Positions 27,424 through 35,741 of a stretch of 64,000 nucleotides of DNA are shown here, piece by piece. The position numbers and the translations under genes are program-made. Source of the DNA: Psychrobacter sp. 4Bb (GTDB taxonomy: Bacteria > Pseudomonadota > Gammaproteobacteria > Pseudomonadales > Moraxellaceae). Numbering within the stretch: position 1 is the first letter of the stretch; each line of letters opens with the position of its first letter. A model generated the notes under the pieces. The model searched no databases. It was not told the DNA's origin and saw only the letters and a list, made by a program, of their open reading frames with translations. The stretch covers positions 101,306 to 165,305 of the forward strand of contig NZ_PJAS01000073.1 in assembly GCF_002836735.1 (NCBI RefSeq), written 5' to 3'.

Positions 27424-28593
27424 TTATTGCGTTCCCTCTTTAAGCTCATTAATCCGCTTTTCTAGCAGTGCAGACAACATTTTTTTGGCGTTTTTTTGCT
27501 GCGGCGCATTATCACGCGCCAGCTTAAGCTTGTTAATATCAATATCAAAGGCGTCTTTTAATAAGTCCACAAACGCCGCATTATTAGGATGTTCTATTAG
27601 TTCAGTTTTGACGATACCATCGTCTTCATCACGATATAACTCATAAGCTTCGCCATGTTGCAATTGGCTCAAAACAATAGCGGAGTGCGTGGTAATATAA
27701 AATGTTGTATTGGGAAACAGACGCTTCAAGGTTGGAATAATAGTCGCTTGCCACTTGGTATGCAGATGGCTTTCAATTTCATCGATAAATACCACGCCTT
27801 TGACATGGGCGATGTTGGTTTCATTAGTGAAATAGCTATAACCTGCGATTATGGATTGCATGATTTTAAGTATTGAAGCAAAGCCGCTAGAAAGCTCGGA
27901 TAATTCAGTTTTTTTATCTGCAACTTTAATGAATACGCGATTGTTGCCTGAGATTTCAAGAAAGCTTGCATCAATGCGTTTGTCAATTTTACTAAGTAAG
28001 TCAAATAAAGTTTTAATCTCTATTTCTCGATTATCTTCTACAGACTGATACGGATTCGCAGATCGAGCACGTTGAATAATCCATTTTTCAATATCTGTAT
28101 CCATATTTAAATCTTTTAGACCCGTACTTTCGACTCCTGTTATTAACCTATCTAAGTAGCTAGATTTCCTTTCTTCTTTTACGCCAATACCATCAAAATT
28201 ATCGCGAGAAATCGAACTATTATACTCAGAACCATCTCTTATATAACCTCTACTTTGTGCGCCTACAAAGTTTATAGGGAGATTATGATAATTTGTCCCA
28301 AAAAAAACTTTTTCAAAGTCGTAGTAGTTACCTGTAGCTGGTTTAAGAGCTTTGCTAGATAAATTAGATATGTATCTTGTAAATGGGAAATGTCTTTCAG
28401 GAAAAACGGCGTAATCACCAGATAAGAAGTCATTATTGTGTACTAGGTATGAAATAAACAAAGCCTCTAAACACTTCGTCTTGCCGATGCCATTCTCACC
28501 AATCATACAATACACGCGCTGCTCAGGCTGAAAGCTCAGGTGCACATCACCGACACCTACTAGCTGTTTTATTTGAATGTCATTGCCTAACAT
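27424..28593 (-). CDS. AAA/ABC-type ATPase of the RecF/SMC-like class
   Basis: The 389-residue protein has a Walker A motif GENGIGKT at 32-39, an ABC-like signature ELSSGFAS at about 233-240, a Walker B VVFIDE at 267-272 with catalytic glutamate, and a TTHS switch at 301-304. This is the layout of AAA_15/AAA_21 ATPases seen in OLD, PARIS and Septu-type systems. No TOPRIM or nuclease domain is fused. Residues 85-200 form a family-specific insertion. It has its own start after AATTAGGTG, and the PIN gene follows 2 bp downstream. A 73-bp spacer with a dyad separates it from yafJ. Confidence 0.85.
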   Translation of the reverse strand: MLGNDIQIKQLVGVGDVHLSFQPEQRVYCMIGENGIGKTKCLEALFISYLVHNNDFLSGDYAVFPERHFPFTRYISNLSSKALKPATGNYYDFEKVFFGTNYHNLPINFVGAQSRGYIRDGSEYNSSISRDNFDGIGVKEERKSSYLDRLITGVESTGLKDLNMDTDIEKWIIQRARSANPYQSVEDNREIEIKTLFDLLSKIDKRIDASFLEISGNNRVFIKVADKKTELSELSSGFASILKIMQSIIAGYSYFTNETNIAHVKGVVFIDEIESHLHTKWQATIIPTLKRLFPNTTFYITTHSAIVLSQLQHGEAYELYRDEDDGIVKTELIEHPNNAAFVDLLKDAFDIDINKLKLARDNAPQQKNAKKMLSALLEKRINELKEGTQ

Positions 28594-28613
28594 GGCTACA
28601 CCTAATTTTTATT

Positions 28614-28626
28614 AAACTATTAGTTT
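28614..28626. promoter_or_regulatory. 13-bp perfect dyad upstream of the ATPase/PIN pair
   Basis: AAACTATTAGTTT is a perfect palindrome with a central T. It lies 20 bp before the ATPase start codon and just upstream of its ribosome site. It could be an operator. Function is inferred only. Confidence 0.4.
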
Positions 28627-28666
28627 GATAATGAAACAGCGAGTTTAGAAATACAAGTCAATTACC

Positions 28667-29587
28667 CTAAACACTCGCCCCAACGGCTCGTGCAATCGCA
28701 ATGCCTTCGTCCACTGTCAAAAACTTGCGCTGGCTTGGGCTGTCTTTATAAATGACGTCACCATCTTGAAAGATTAAGCATTCATTTACCGCTAACTGTT
28801 GCCATTTCTCATTTTCAGTCAGTGGCACGGTGACTAGAATAGTAACTTTATCCGTGTCTGTGGTCACATCACCAAAGTTAATCGCCATATCATCATCAGC
28901 GAGTTTCGCTTCACCAAATGGCGCTTTACGCGTGAGATAAAACAGTAAGCTACCCGCATAAGCCAGTTGCCACCTGCCATTCGATATTAAGCAATTAAAT
29001 AACCCATTGGCAGATAGATAACGACATTGCGTAGTCAAAAAATTAAACAGCGTCTTGTCGTCAGGACGCGATTTAAAGCTACTTTTTAGACGATTGACCA
29101 GATAGCAAAATGCCATCTCAGAATCAGTTGAACCAACTGGCTGACAGTGTGAGGCATTGCCATTGTCTTGTAAGCGCTGACAGCGTTTGATAAATTCGCT
29201 ATTCATCTGTCCATTGTGCGCAAACACCCACTGCTCGCCCCATACTTCACGGACAAACGGATGCGTATTGGCCAAGCAGTTTTGCCCTTGAGTAGCCTTG
29301 CGAATATGCGCAATGACATTCATGGCTTTGATTGGGTAGTTATTGACCAAATCAGCGACTGGTGACAGATGGCTTGGGCGATTGTCATGAAACAAACGCA
29401 GACCCGTTGAGTCATTTGCCGTTTCATCATTAATTTTGTCATTATTGGCGCATTCGCTGCGTTCAAAAAACGCAATGCCAAAGCCGTCTTCATGGCTGTC
29501 CGTCATACCGCCGCGCTTGCGAAATCCTGCAAAGCTAAAACCAATATCGGTTGGGGTGTTGCAGTTCATTCCTAAGAGTTGACACAT
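28667..29587 (-). CDS. Class II glutamine amidotransferase (YafJ type)
   Basis: The 306-residue protein starts MCQLLGMNCN, with the catalytic nucleophile at Cys2 after Met removal. The N-terminal nucleophile fold shows FRKRGGMTDSHEDGFGIAFF, NVIAHIRKATQG, NTHPFVREVWGEQWVFAHNGQMN and VGSTDSEMAF. Such proteins release ammonia from glutamine or hydrolyse gamma-glutamyl amides; the partner reaction of YafJ is not established. The DUF2007 gene ends one base before its start, so the two are an operon. A weak hairpin (28639-28678) overlaps its 3' end. Confidence 0.85.
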   Translation of the reverse strand: MCQLLGMNCNTPTDIGFSFAGFRKRGGMTDSHEDGFGIAFFERSECANNDKINDETANDSTGLRLFHDNRPSHLSPVADLVNNYPIKAMNVIAHIRKATQGQNCLANTHPFVREVWGEQWVFAHNGQMNSEFIKRCQRLQDNGNASHCQPVGSTDSEMAFCYLVNRLKSSFKSRPDDKTLFNFLTTQCRYLSANGLFNCLISNGRWQLAYAGSLLFYLTRKAPFGEAKLADDDMAINFGDVTTDTDKVTILVTVPLTENEKWQQLAVNECLIFQDGDVIYKDSPSQRKFLTVDEGIAIARAVGASV

Positions 29588-29932
29588 TTAAACATCACCG
29601 CCATTGTTATTGTTAAGCGAATCATCATTTATTATCGGGTTGCTTTGAGTAGAGTTGCTTTGAGCGGCAGATAGCGCATCAAAGTCAGCATCACTCATCT
29701 CATCCAGCAAGGCCGCGCCATCGGTTGGAATGGTCGCTAAGATACGCTGAGCTTCTGCCAAATCCGTATCCTCTACCCAAAGAACGATACCAGAGTTCAT
29801 ACCAGGGATAGCACTTAGCGGCTGTAAAGACACGGTAATGCCGTTATTTTTCAGCAGATTGGCATGCAGCTCGCCTTGCATATTGGTGTCGTAGCGTGCC
29901 AGTTTGTGCCAGTTATCAACTTGATCGGTCAT
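29588..29932 (-). CDS. DUF2007-like small protein
   Basis: The 114-residue protein has the layout of DUF2007 (putative signal-transducing protein, PII-related fold): KLARYDTNMQGELHANLLKNNGI, then VSLQPL and LWVEDTDLAEAQRIL. The C-terminal third is D/S/N-rich and probably disordered. It has no membrane segment. It is directly joined to yafJ downstream and lies 47 bp after the homoserine kinase-like gene, implying one transcript. No function is known. Confidence 0.7.
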   Translation of the reverse strand: MTDQVDNWHKLARYDTNMQGELHANLLKNNGITVSLQPLSAIPGMNSGIVLWVEDTDLAEAQRILATIPTDGAALLDEMSDADFDALSAAQSNSTQSNPIINDDSLNNNNGGDV

Positions 29933-29979
29933 GGGATCGCCTTATAGTTTTGGTACCAGAATAAATGAATAAGCAATGC

Positions 29980-31155
29980 TTACGACAATTGATCGAGCGT
30001 ATATTCTTTGATTGCGAACTCACTACTATTGCTCAATTTTTCACGGGCTTGCTCAGCTTGCGTGATGCTGCTAAACACACCGATTATTTGATTGTCTGAT
30101 GCCGTACCAGAAAGCACAAATACGGTGTTTTGCGATTTTTCAACATGCGCCCAATGATAAGCGGCCAAACGTTTCATCAAGTCAGGGTTTTTGACCATGA
30201 TGTTATCACCCGTACGACCTTCGGTACGGTTGTAGTGAATCACGTTTAGGCGTAACAACCAAAAAATCACTGCCGCTTTTGCCAGCATAACAGGTAGTGC
30301 GCGTTTTTCATCGTTGTTAAGTGTACGTTTGGACTCATAGCCTTGTAAGAATGCCGACATTTTACTGCGGTCAAAATTCACCGATTCGCCTTGTTCGGCA
30401 ACGCCCCACGTAGTACAAAAGTCATTAATGGTAATGGCAATATCCATCACGTAATGCTCAACACTGACTTCGGTAAAGTCTAATAAACCAGTGAGACGCT
30501 CTTCCCCTTTTTGCAGATTCCATAGGGTGTTGTCAGCGAACATATCTAAATGGCATAGACCTTTTGGCAAGGTTGCCAATGGTAATTCTGAATAAGAGCG
30601 CCAGATATCGCTCATCAGCTTGGCTTCGTCACCTGGCATAAACTGCATTTCACGGTCGCGCACATCTGCCCATGGGTACAGAGGCACGCCATATTGCTCA
30701 CTTGGTTGTAGTGCTTGTAGCGTTTCATGCAGCATCGCTAATGCCGCGCCAATGTCATGACACATCGCTTGCGTGGTTTGATCAGGATGTGAGCCTGCTA
30801 AACACGGCACTAAAGTAATCGCTTTGTCTTCATAATGGATGACATAGCGCTTATTGTTGGTATCATTTTCAGTCTGAGAGTCGTTTGCGTCAATAACTGC
30901 CAATGGCGCGGCAACTGGTAATTTGCCATTTAATTGATTGAGGATAACGGCCATTTTTTCGATATCAGCAGGCGGACGCTCTTCAAATAAAGTGAATACA
31001 TAAGAGTATGTGCCATCTACATCGTCAGTCGTTTGAATAAACCAGTTTGAGTTTTTAATACCTTGAGTGATCGGAATCGCACGGGCAAACGACACACCAA
31101 AGCTTTGGCAAAAGGCGGCAAACTGATCATCGGTTAACTGGGTATAGACGGACAT
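29980..31155 (-). CDS. thrB: Homoserine kinase, ThrB type II (choline kinase-like fold)
   Basis: The 391-residue protein has the aminoglycoside phosphotransferase/choline-kinase fold used by non-GHMP homoserine kinases. It opens with QGIKNSNWFIQT and has the catalytic HLDMFADN and the metal-binding LTGLLDFTEV. Homoserine kinase of this type phosphorylates homoserine for threonine synthesis in pseudomonads and relatives. It is about 70 residues longer than usual; the tail (about 330-391) carries VFVLSGTAS...GVFSSITQAEQARE, which resembles a SPOR-like or small alpha/beta module. Other phosphotransferase functions are possible, so the symbol is tentative. Confidence 0.8.
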   Translation of the reverse strand: MSVYTQLTDDQFAAFCQSFGVSFARAIPITQGIKNSNWFIQTTDDVDGTYSYVFTLFEERPPADIEKMAVILNQLNGKLPVAAPLAVIDANDSQTENDTNNKRYVIHYEDKAITLVPCLAGSHPDQTTQAMCHDIGAALAMLHETLQALQPSEQYGVPLYPWADVRDREMQFMPGDEAKLMSDIWRSYSELPLATLPKGLCHLDMFADNTLWNLQKGEERLTGLLDFTEVSVEHYVMDIAITINDFCTTWGVAEQGESVNFDRSKMSAFLQGYESKRTLNNDEKRALPVMLAKAAVIFWLLRLNVIHYNRTEGRTGDNIMVKNPDLMKRLAAYHWAHVEKSQNTVFVLSGTASDNQIIGVFSSITQAEQAREKLSNSSEFAIKEYTLDQLS

Positions 31156-31340
31156 GACATCTCACTTATAGCAATTGGATAAGAAGTTAAATAGGATAAA
31201 TTTATGCGGTAATGACAGCAATTGTACCGCGCATGATAAAACTATGGTGAAAAGCGTAATAATCTTGCGAAAACCTGCCTGAAATAGCAGTGATTTTGCT
31301 AGACTAGCGCCTATGAATTGATTATAAGGTGAAAGACCCT

Positions 31341-32123
31341 ATGTTAGCAAAGCGTATCATTCCTTGCTTGGACGTTGACAATGGCCGCGTGGTCAAAGGC
31401 GTGCAATTTGTCGATATCAAAGACGCAGGCGATCCTGTCGAAGTAGCCAAACGCTACAACGAACAGGGCGCTGATGAGATTACTTTTTTGGATATTACTG
31501 CGACTAATGATGAGCGCGATACCACTTATCATACTGTTGAACGCATGGCAGAAACGGTATTCGTTCCGCTGACTGTTGGCGGCGGCGTGCGTAAAATCGC
31601 TGATATCCGCAATTTACTCAATGCTGGCGCGGATAAAGTGGCGATTAACTCAGCAGCCGTATTTACACCGGAGTTCGTTGGTGAAGCCGCGCAGAAATTT
31701 GGTAACCAGTGTATCGTCGTTGCTATCGATGCCAAACGCGTCGCTGATATCAACGTCGATGGTATCGTCGTACCACGTTGGGAGATTTTCACTCATGGTG
31801 GTCGTAAACCAACCGGTATCGATGCCGTTGCTTGGGCGAGCAAAATGGCAGAGTTGGGCGCTGGTGAACTACTGGTCACCTCGATGGACGGTGACGGTAC
31901 CAAAAAAGGCTACGACTTGGCGCTCATGCAGCAAATTACGAGCCGCGTTAATGTACCAGTTATCGCTTCAGGCGGCGTCGGTAACCTGCAACATTTAGCA
32001 GAAGGCGTACTAGAAGGCGGCGTAGATGCCGTACTTGCCGCCAGTATTTTTCACTTCGGTGAGTACACGGTACTGGAGGCCAAAAAGTATATGGCAGCGC
32101 AAGGAATACAGATGCGTCTTTAG
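31341..32123 (+). CDS. hisF: Imidazole glycerol phosphate synthase, cyclase subunit
   Basis: The 260-residue TIM barrel uses ammonia from HisH to make imidazole glycerol phosphate and AICAR in histidine synthesis. Catalytic Asp11 is in [10 protein letters not shown]. The second catalytic aspartate is in VVAIDAKRV. Phosphate sites are in TVGGGVRK and IASGGVG. I use the ATG at 31341, giving MLAKRIIPC as in the family; a GTG at 31329 is probably part of the ribosome-site region AAGGTGAAAG. It stands apart from other his genes, so histidine genes are dispersed here. It is upstream of ribH with a 185-bp structured spacer. Confidence 0.96.
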   Translation: MLAKRIIPCLDVDNGRVVKGVQFVDIKDAGDPVEVAKRYNEQGADEITFLDITATNDERDTTYHTVERMAETVFVPLTVGGGVRKIADIRNLLNAGADKVAINSAAVFTPEFVGEAAQKFGNQCIVVAIDAKRVADINVDGIVVPRWEIFTHGGRKPTGIDAVAWASKMAELGAGELLVTSMDGDGTKKGYDLALMQQITSRVNVPVIASGGVGNLQHLAEGVLEGGVDAVLAASIFHFGEYTVLEAKKYMAAQGIQMRL

Positions 32124-32185
32124 CACGCTCGTAATATACAAATAAAACCTAAAAAAATGCTATCATAGCGCTAACCATTTATTTT

Positions 32186-32239
32186 CGTTCAATTAACTGG
32201 GGCAACGCCAAAACAATAGGCGACCGAGTCGATTGAACG
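32186..32239 (+). promoter_or_regulatory. Structured leader upstream of ribH
   Basis: The bases CGTTCAAT (32186-32193) pair with ATTGAACG (32232-32239). Inside, ACTGG (32196-32200) pairs with CC and AGT (32224-32229, one bulge), and CGCC (32206-32209) pairs with GGCG (32219-32222). A second ATTGAACG at 32279-32286, near the ribosome site, could compete for the first arm. It does not match the FMN riboswitch consensus I know. The fold was made by eye. Confidence 0.4.
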
Positions 32240-32308
32240 CATCAGACTATTTAGCTATTTATTGACGCCTATATTTCAATTGAACGCTTATTAAGCAAAG
32301 GATTTTTT

Positions 32309-32827
32309 ATGTCGAATTTACAACAGCAGCGCAACGACGTGACTCATATAGATGGTAACCTACATCAAAACGCTGATGCTCGCATTGGTATCGTTGTTGG
32401 TCGTTTTAACGGTTTTGTCGTTGAGTCATTGGTTGATGGTGCAATCGATGCCCTACTCCGTCATGGTGTATTGGGTAGCAACATTACTGTTATTCGTGTA
32501 CCTGGCGCATTTGAGCTACCACTTGTGGCCCAACGTGCTGCTGAATCAGATCGTTTTGACGCGATTGTGGCACTGGGTGCAATCATCCGTGGCAGCACGC
32601 CGCATTTTGATATTGTAGCTAGCGAGTCGGCCAAAGGTTTGAGCGCTGTGGCAATGGATTATAATATCCCTGTTGCTAACGGTATCATCACTACTGATAG
32701 CATCGAGCAAGCTATCGAGCGCTCTGGTACTAAAGCGGGCAACAAAGGCTCTGAAGCTGCGATGGTTGTACTAGAAATGATCGCTGTTTTGTCACAGCTA
32801 GATATTGATGATATCGATGAAGCGTAA
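32309..32827 (+). CDS. ribH: 6,7-dimethyl-8-ribityllumazine synthase
   Basis: The 172-residue enzyme condenses 5-amino-6-ribitylaminouracil with 3,4-dihydroxybutanone phosphate in riboflavin synthesis and assembles into pentamers or capsids. Family motifs are [27 protein letters not shown] and [19 protein letters not shown], with the catalytic histidine in the last. There is an N-terminal extension of about 25 residues. The start has AAAGGATTTTTT just before ATG. It is the first gene of the ribH-nusB-thiL-pgpA group, as in E. coli. Confidence 0.95.
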   Translation: MSNLQQQRNDVTHIDGNLHQNADARIGIVVGRFNGFVVESLVDGAIDALLRHGVLGSNITVIRVPGAFELPLVAQRAAESDRFDAIVALGAIIRGSTPHFDIVASESAKGLSAVAMDYNIPVANGIITTDSIEQAIERSGTKAGNKGSEAAMVVLEMIAVLSQLDIDDIDEA

Positions 32828-33043
32828 GCTTTAAAGCTCAAATTTATTAGTTTAACTGGTGCTGCTATTTAGTAATAACAGCACCTCATAGCACTAGCCA
32901 GCTATCAAAACAATTGGCTACTTTTTGAATTTTCGCCGTATTTCTATATCCTTTAAAGCTTTGAATCAGCAAAGTTAAAAAGCTACTTTGCTAATTTATA
33001 TTTTGACTGGGTATCATCTCAAAAATTTAGGTACAGACCCCCT

Positions 33044-33898
33044 ATGACTGACCAACTCAAGCGCGCTATTAGCGCTGCGAAAACCGCACAAGCCAATGAT
33101 GGACAAGCTGAAGCTACCCGTATAGCGAGCAGTAGTGCGGGTGATCAAACATTCGATATGAGTGAGTCTTCTTATAAGACCAGTCACACTGCTATCCGTA
33201 AGGCACGTCGCTTTGCGATGCAAGGCCTATACGAATGGCTCGTCACTGATCGCCGCTTTGATGTAGATGGTAAGCTTGGCTGGAAAGCCAATGCTCCGCA
33301 CGATATTGCTGCTCGCACGCGTGCAACCAATGCCATGCATACCGTCCATATCGGTTATTATCATGAAATGATGCGCGACATTCCAGAGCAAATTGAAGCA
33401 CTCGATGCGCTTATCAGTCAGCATCTCGATCGTGAGGTTGATAAGCTAGATACTGTTGAGCACGCTATCTTGTTGATTGGCGCGTATGAGCTACAAAACC
33501 GTATGGAGATTCCATATAAGGTTGTGCTTGACGAAGCAATGAAGCTAAATAATCACTTTGGCGCGACTGACGCTCATAAACTGATCAATGCGGTACTGGA
33601 TAAAATGGCTGGTGAGCTGCGTGCTTTAGAGGTACAAGCAGACACCAATGCCAATCTACGTACATCACAAAAAGCGGCTAAACAATCTGAAGCGAGTTCG
33701 GCTGAAGTAACGGTAGCTGACAATATCGAAGCGGCTACTGAAACAGAAAGCACGATCGTCGATGAGCCGACTGCATCAAATAAGCCGCGTATCAGTGCTA
33801 ACAAAGCTAACGTTAAACGCAGTAGTGCCAGTAAAGCCAGTGCAAATATCAGTGACTTTAAGGCGAGTAAGAAAAACGCTAACGATACCAAAGACTAA
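33044..33898 (+). CDS. nusB: Transcription antitermination factor NusB with extended tails
   Basis: At 284 residues it is twice the normal NusB length (about 140). The NusB fold is residues about 50-200: [15 protein letters not shown], then [35 protein letters not shown] and [17 protein letters not shown]. NusB with NusE binds boxA RNA and supports rRNA antitermination. The first 45 residues and the last 80 are low complexity: the tail is E/T/A-rich then K/S/N/A-rich. The frame could start at ATG 33158 ([11 protein letters not shown]), which would remove 38 residues. thiL follows 8 bp later. Confidence 0.9.
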   Translation: MTDQLKRAISAAKTAQANDGQAEATRIASSSAGDQTFDMSESSYKTSHTAIRKARRFAMQGLYEWLVTDRRFDVDGKLGWKANAPHDIAARTRATNAMHTVHIGYYHEMMRDIPEQIEALDALISQHLDREVDKLDTVEHAILLIGAYELQNRMEIPYKVVLDEAMKLNNHFGATDAHKLINAVLDKMAGELRALEVQADTNANLRTSQKAAKQSEASSAEVTVADNIEAATETESTIVDEPTASNKPRISANKANVKRSSASKASANISDFKASKKNANDTKD

Positions 33899-33906
33899 GA
33901 CTAGCC

Positions 33907-34938
33907 ATGAACGAGTTTGAGCTGATTGAGCGTATATTCTCACAGATGCAGGCCACGCATGCACCATCAACTGGTATCGAAAAAGGTATCGGTGACGATG
34001 CGGCGGTGATAGCATTGCCAGCAGGATCACGCTTGGTTAGCTGTATTGATACACTGGTTCAAGGTCGTCACTTTTATGCTGATTGGCAAAGAGTTGATGA
34101 ACTAGCATTTGCGATTGGCTATAAAGCCGTGGCTGTTAATGTCTCAGACATTGCAGCTATGGGTGCGACACCGCATAGCATTATGCTAGCGTTGGCACTA
34201 CCTGAACGTTTAGCAAATCACGAATGGCTCACTGAATTTGCCAAAGGGCTGTTTCATGCGTGCCAGCTGTTTAGCGTGACGCTGATAGGTGGTGATACGA
34301 CACGCAGTGAGCGTTTAGTACTTAGCATCAGCGCGCAAGGGTTGCTCGCCGCAGATACACCAGCCATTTATCGCTCAGGTGCGCAAGTGGGTGATAAGGT
34401 TTATGTCTCAGGCACCCTTGGTGATGCCGCTTTCGCCTTAAAGTATCCTGACAGCGCACAAGGTATTGATTTGGCACATCGTCTACATATGCCAACGCCG
34501 CGTATTGCGCTAGGTGCAGCATTGGCAAAGATCGGTGCAACAGCGATGATAGACATCTCCGACGGCCTTTATCAAGATCTTGGCCATATCTGTCAACAAA
34601 GCTCTGTCGGCATGCGCATCCATTTAGACAAGCTACCGAGTAGCGAGTCATTATCTACTATCGATTTGTCTGATCGCTTGTTAGGTCAGCTAGCGGGCGG
34701 CGATGATTATGAATTGGCATTTACTTTGCCTGCACATATCAAACCGCCTACTGGCAACACACCTGTCACTTGTATCGGTGAGGTAATTGCACTAGCAGAT
34801 CTGATAGCGATAGATACCAAGTCTTCTGATAACTCACGTCTTGAACTGTTTTATAAAAATCAGCCAGTGGCGCCTACTCAGCCCGCACCGTTTTCAATAT
34901 GGCCCAACCTTACTGGCTACCAACACTTTACAGGCTAA
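33907..34938 (+). CDS. thiL: Thiamine-monophosphate kinase
   Basis: The 343-residue enzyme phosphorylates thiamine monophosphate to thiamine diphosphate. It has the PurM-like fold: GIGDDAAVI near the N terminus, SCIDTLVQGRHF, KAVAVNVSDIAAMGA, TLIGGDTTRS and AMIDISDGLYQDL. The C-terminal half has LAGGDDYELAF. It lies between nusB and pgpA, with 8-bp and 3-bp spacers, in the conserved operon order. Confidence 0.95.
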   Translation: MNEFELIERIFSQMQATHAPSTGIEKGIGDDAAVIALPAGSRLVSCIDTLVQGRHFYADWQRVDELAFAIGYKAVAVNVSDIAAMGATPHSIMLALALPERLANHEWLTEFAKGLFHACQLFSVTLIGGDTTRSERLVLSISAQGLLAADTPAIYRSGAQVGDKVYVSGTLGDAAFALKYPDSAQGIDLAHRLHMPTPRIALGAALAKIGATAMIDISDGLYQDLGHICQQSSVGMRIHLDKLPSSESLSTIDLSDRLLGQLAGGDDYELAFTLPAHIKPPTGNTPVTCIGEVIALADLIAIDTKSSDNSRLELFYKNQPVAPTQPAPFSIWPNLTGYQHFTG

Positions 34939-34941
34939 TCC

Positions 34942-35535
34942 ATGACTGATCACGACTTATCTAAGCCTGACATCCGTAAAGCAAATAACTGCCCACCCTT
35001 ACCGGTCGGTGCCAGTATGCTTGACCGTGCAGTCTATTGGCTTGGGCTAGGTTTAGGTAGTGGTTTACCACGCCGTGCACCTGGCACTTGGGGTACCGTT
35101 GGTGGGCTGATTGTGGGCGTGCCCCTCATGAGTCTAGGTTTTATTCCTTTTTTACTGCTGACTATTTTATCTTGTTTGGTTGGTGTCTGGATCTGTGGGC
35201 GTACTTCTGAGTTAATGCAGGTGCACGATGATCCACATATTGTGTGGGATGAATGGGCAGGCATGTGGATTACCTTATTACCGTTATCTTACATTTTGTC
35301 TTATTTATTTCCTAAGCCTGAAAACACATTGTCGTTAATGACGATGCCTATGTTTTGGGGCTGGCTACCGACCGCCTTTATCCTATTTCGATTTTTTGAT
35401 ATCGTTAAGCCGCCACCGATTGGATGGGCTGACAAAAGAGTTGCTGGTGGGTTAGGCATTATGCTTGATGACATCATCGCCGGTATCATGGCAGCAGTAG
35501 TATGGGTAGTGGTTATGTTTGGTGTGCTGTTATAA
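34942..35535 (+). CDS. pgpA: Phosphatidylglycerophosphatase A
   Basis: The 197-residue membrane enzyme dephosphorylates phosphatidylglycerophosphate to phosphatidylglycerol. Family blocks are GSGLPRRAPGTWGTVGG, then HDDPHIVWDEWAGMW and KPPPIGWADKRVAGGLGIMLDDIIAG, with hydrophobic helices between. It starts 3 bp after the thiL stop. It is the last gene of the operon, and I see no strong terminator after it. Confidence 0.95.
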   Translation: MTDHDLSKPDIRKANNCPPLPVGASMLDRAVYWLGLGLGSGLPRRAPGTWGTVGGLIVGVPLMSLGFIPFLLLTILSCLVGVWICGRTSELMQVHDDPHIVWDEWAGMWITLLPLSYILSYLFPKPENTLSLMTMPMFWGWLPTAFILFRFFDIVKPPPIGWADKRVAGGLGIMLDDIIAGIMAAVVWVVVMFGVLL

Positions 35536-35741
35536 GCTACCCTAACTACTACGATGCTGAATTGGCTACTCTACAACCGCTAATCCTAGCAACGTTATCA
35601 ATTTGAACGCTACTCTCTTGCATAGATGATTGATCTACTGTTAGCAGGTTGTATTACAAAGCCTGCACATCACAGCATTTTTATAAATGAACATTTGCGC
35701 TATAATCCAATATTATATTTTGTTACATTTGTGAGCCTATT

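Noticed and set aside
32124..32308. FMN riboswitch before ribH
   Set aside because: The conserved AGGGTGAAAATTCC-type core and multi-helix junction are absent; only a different hairpin is seen.
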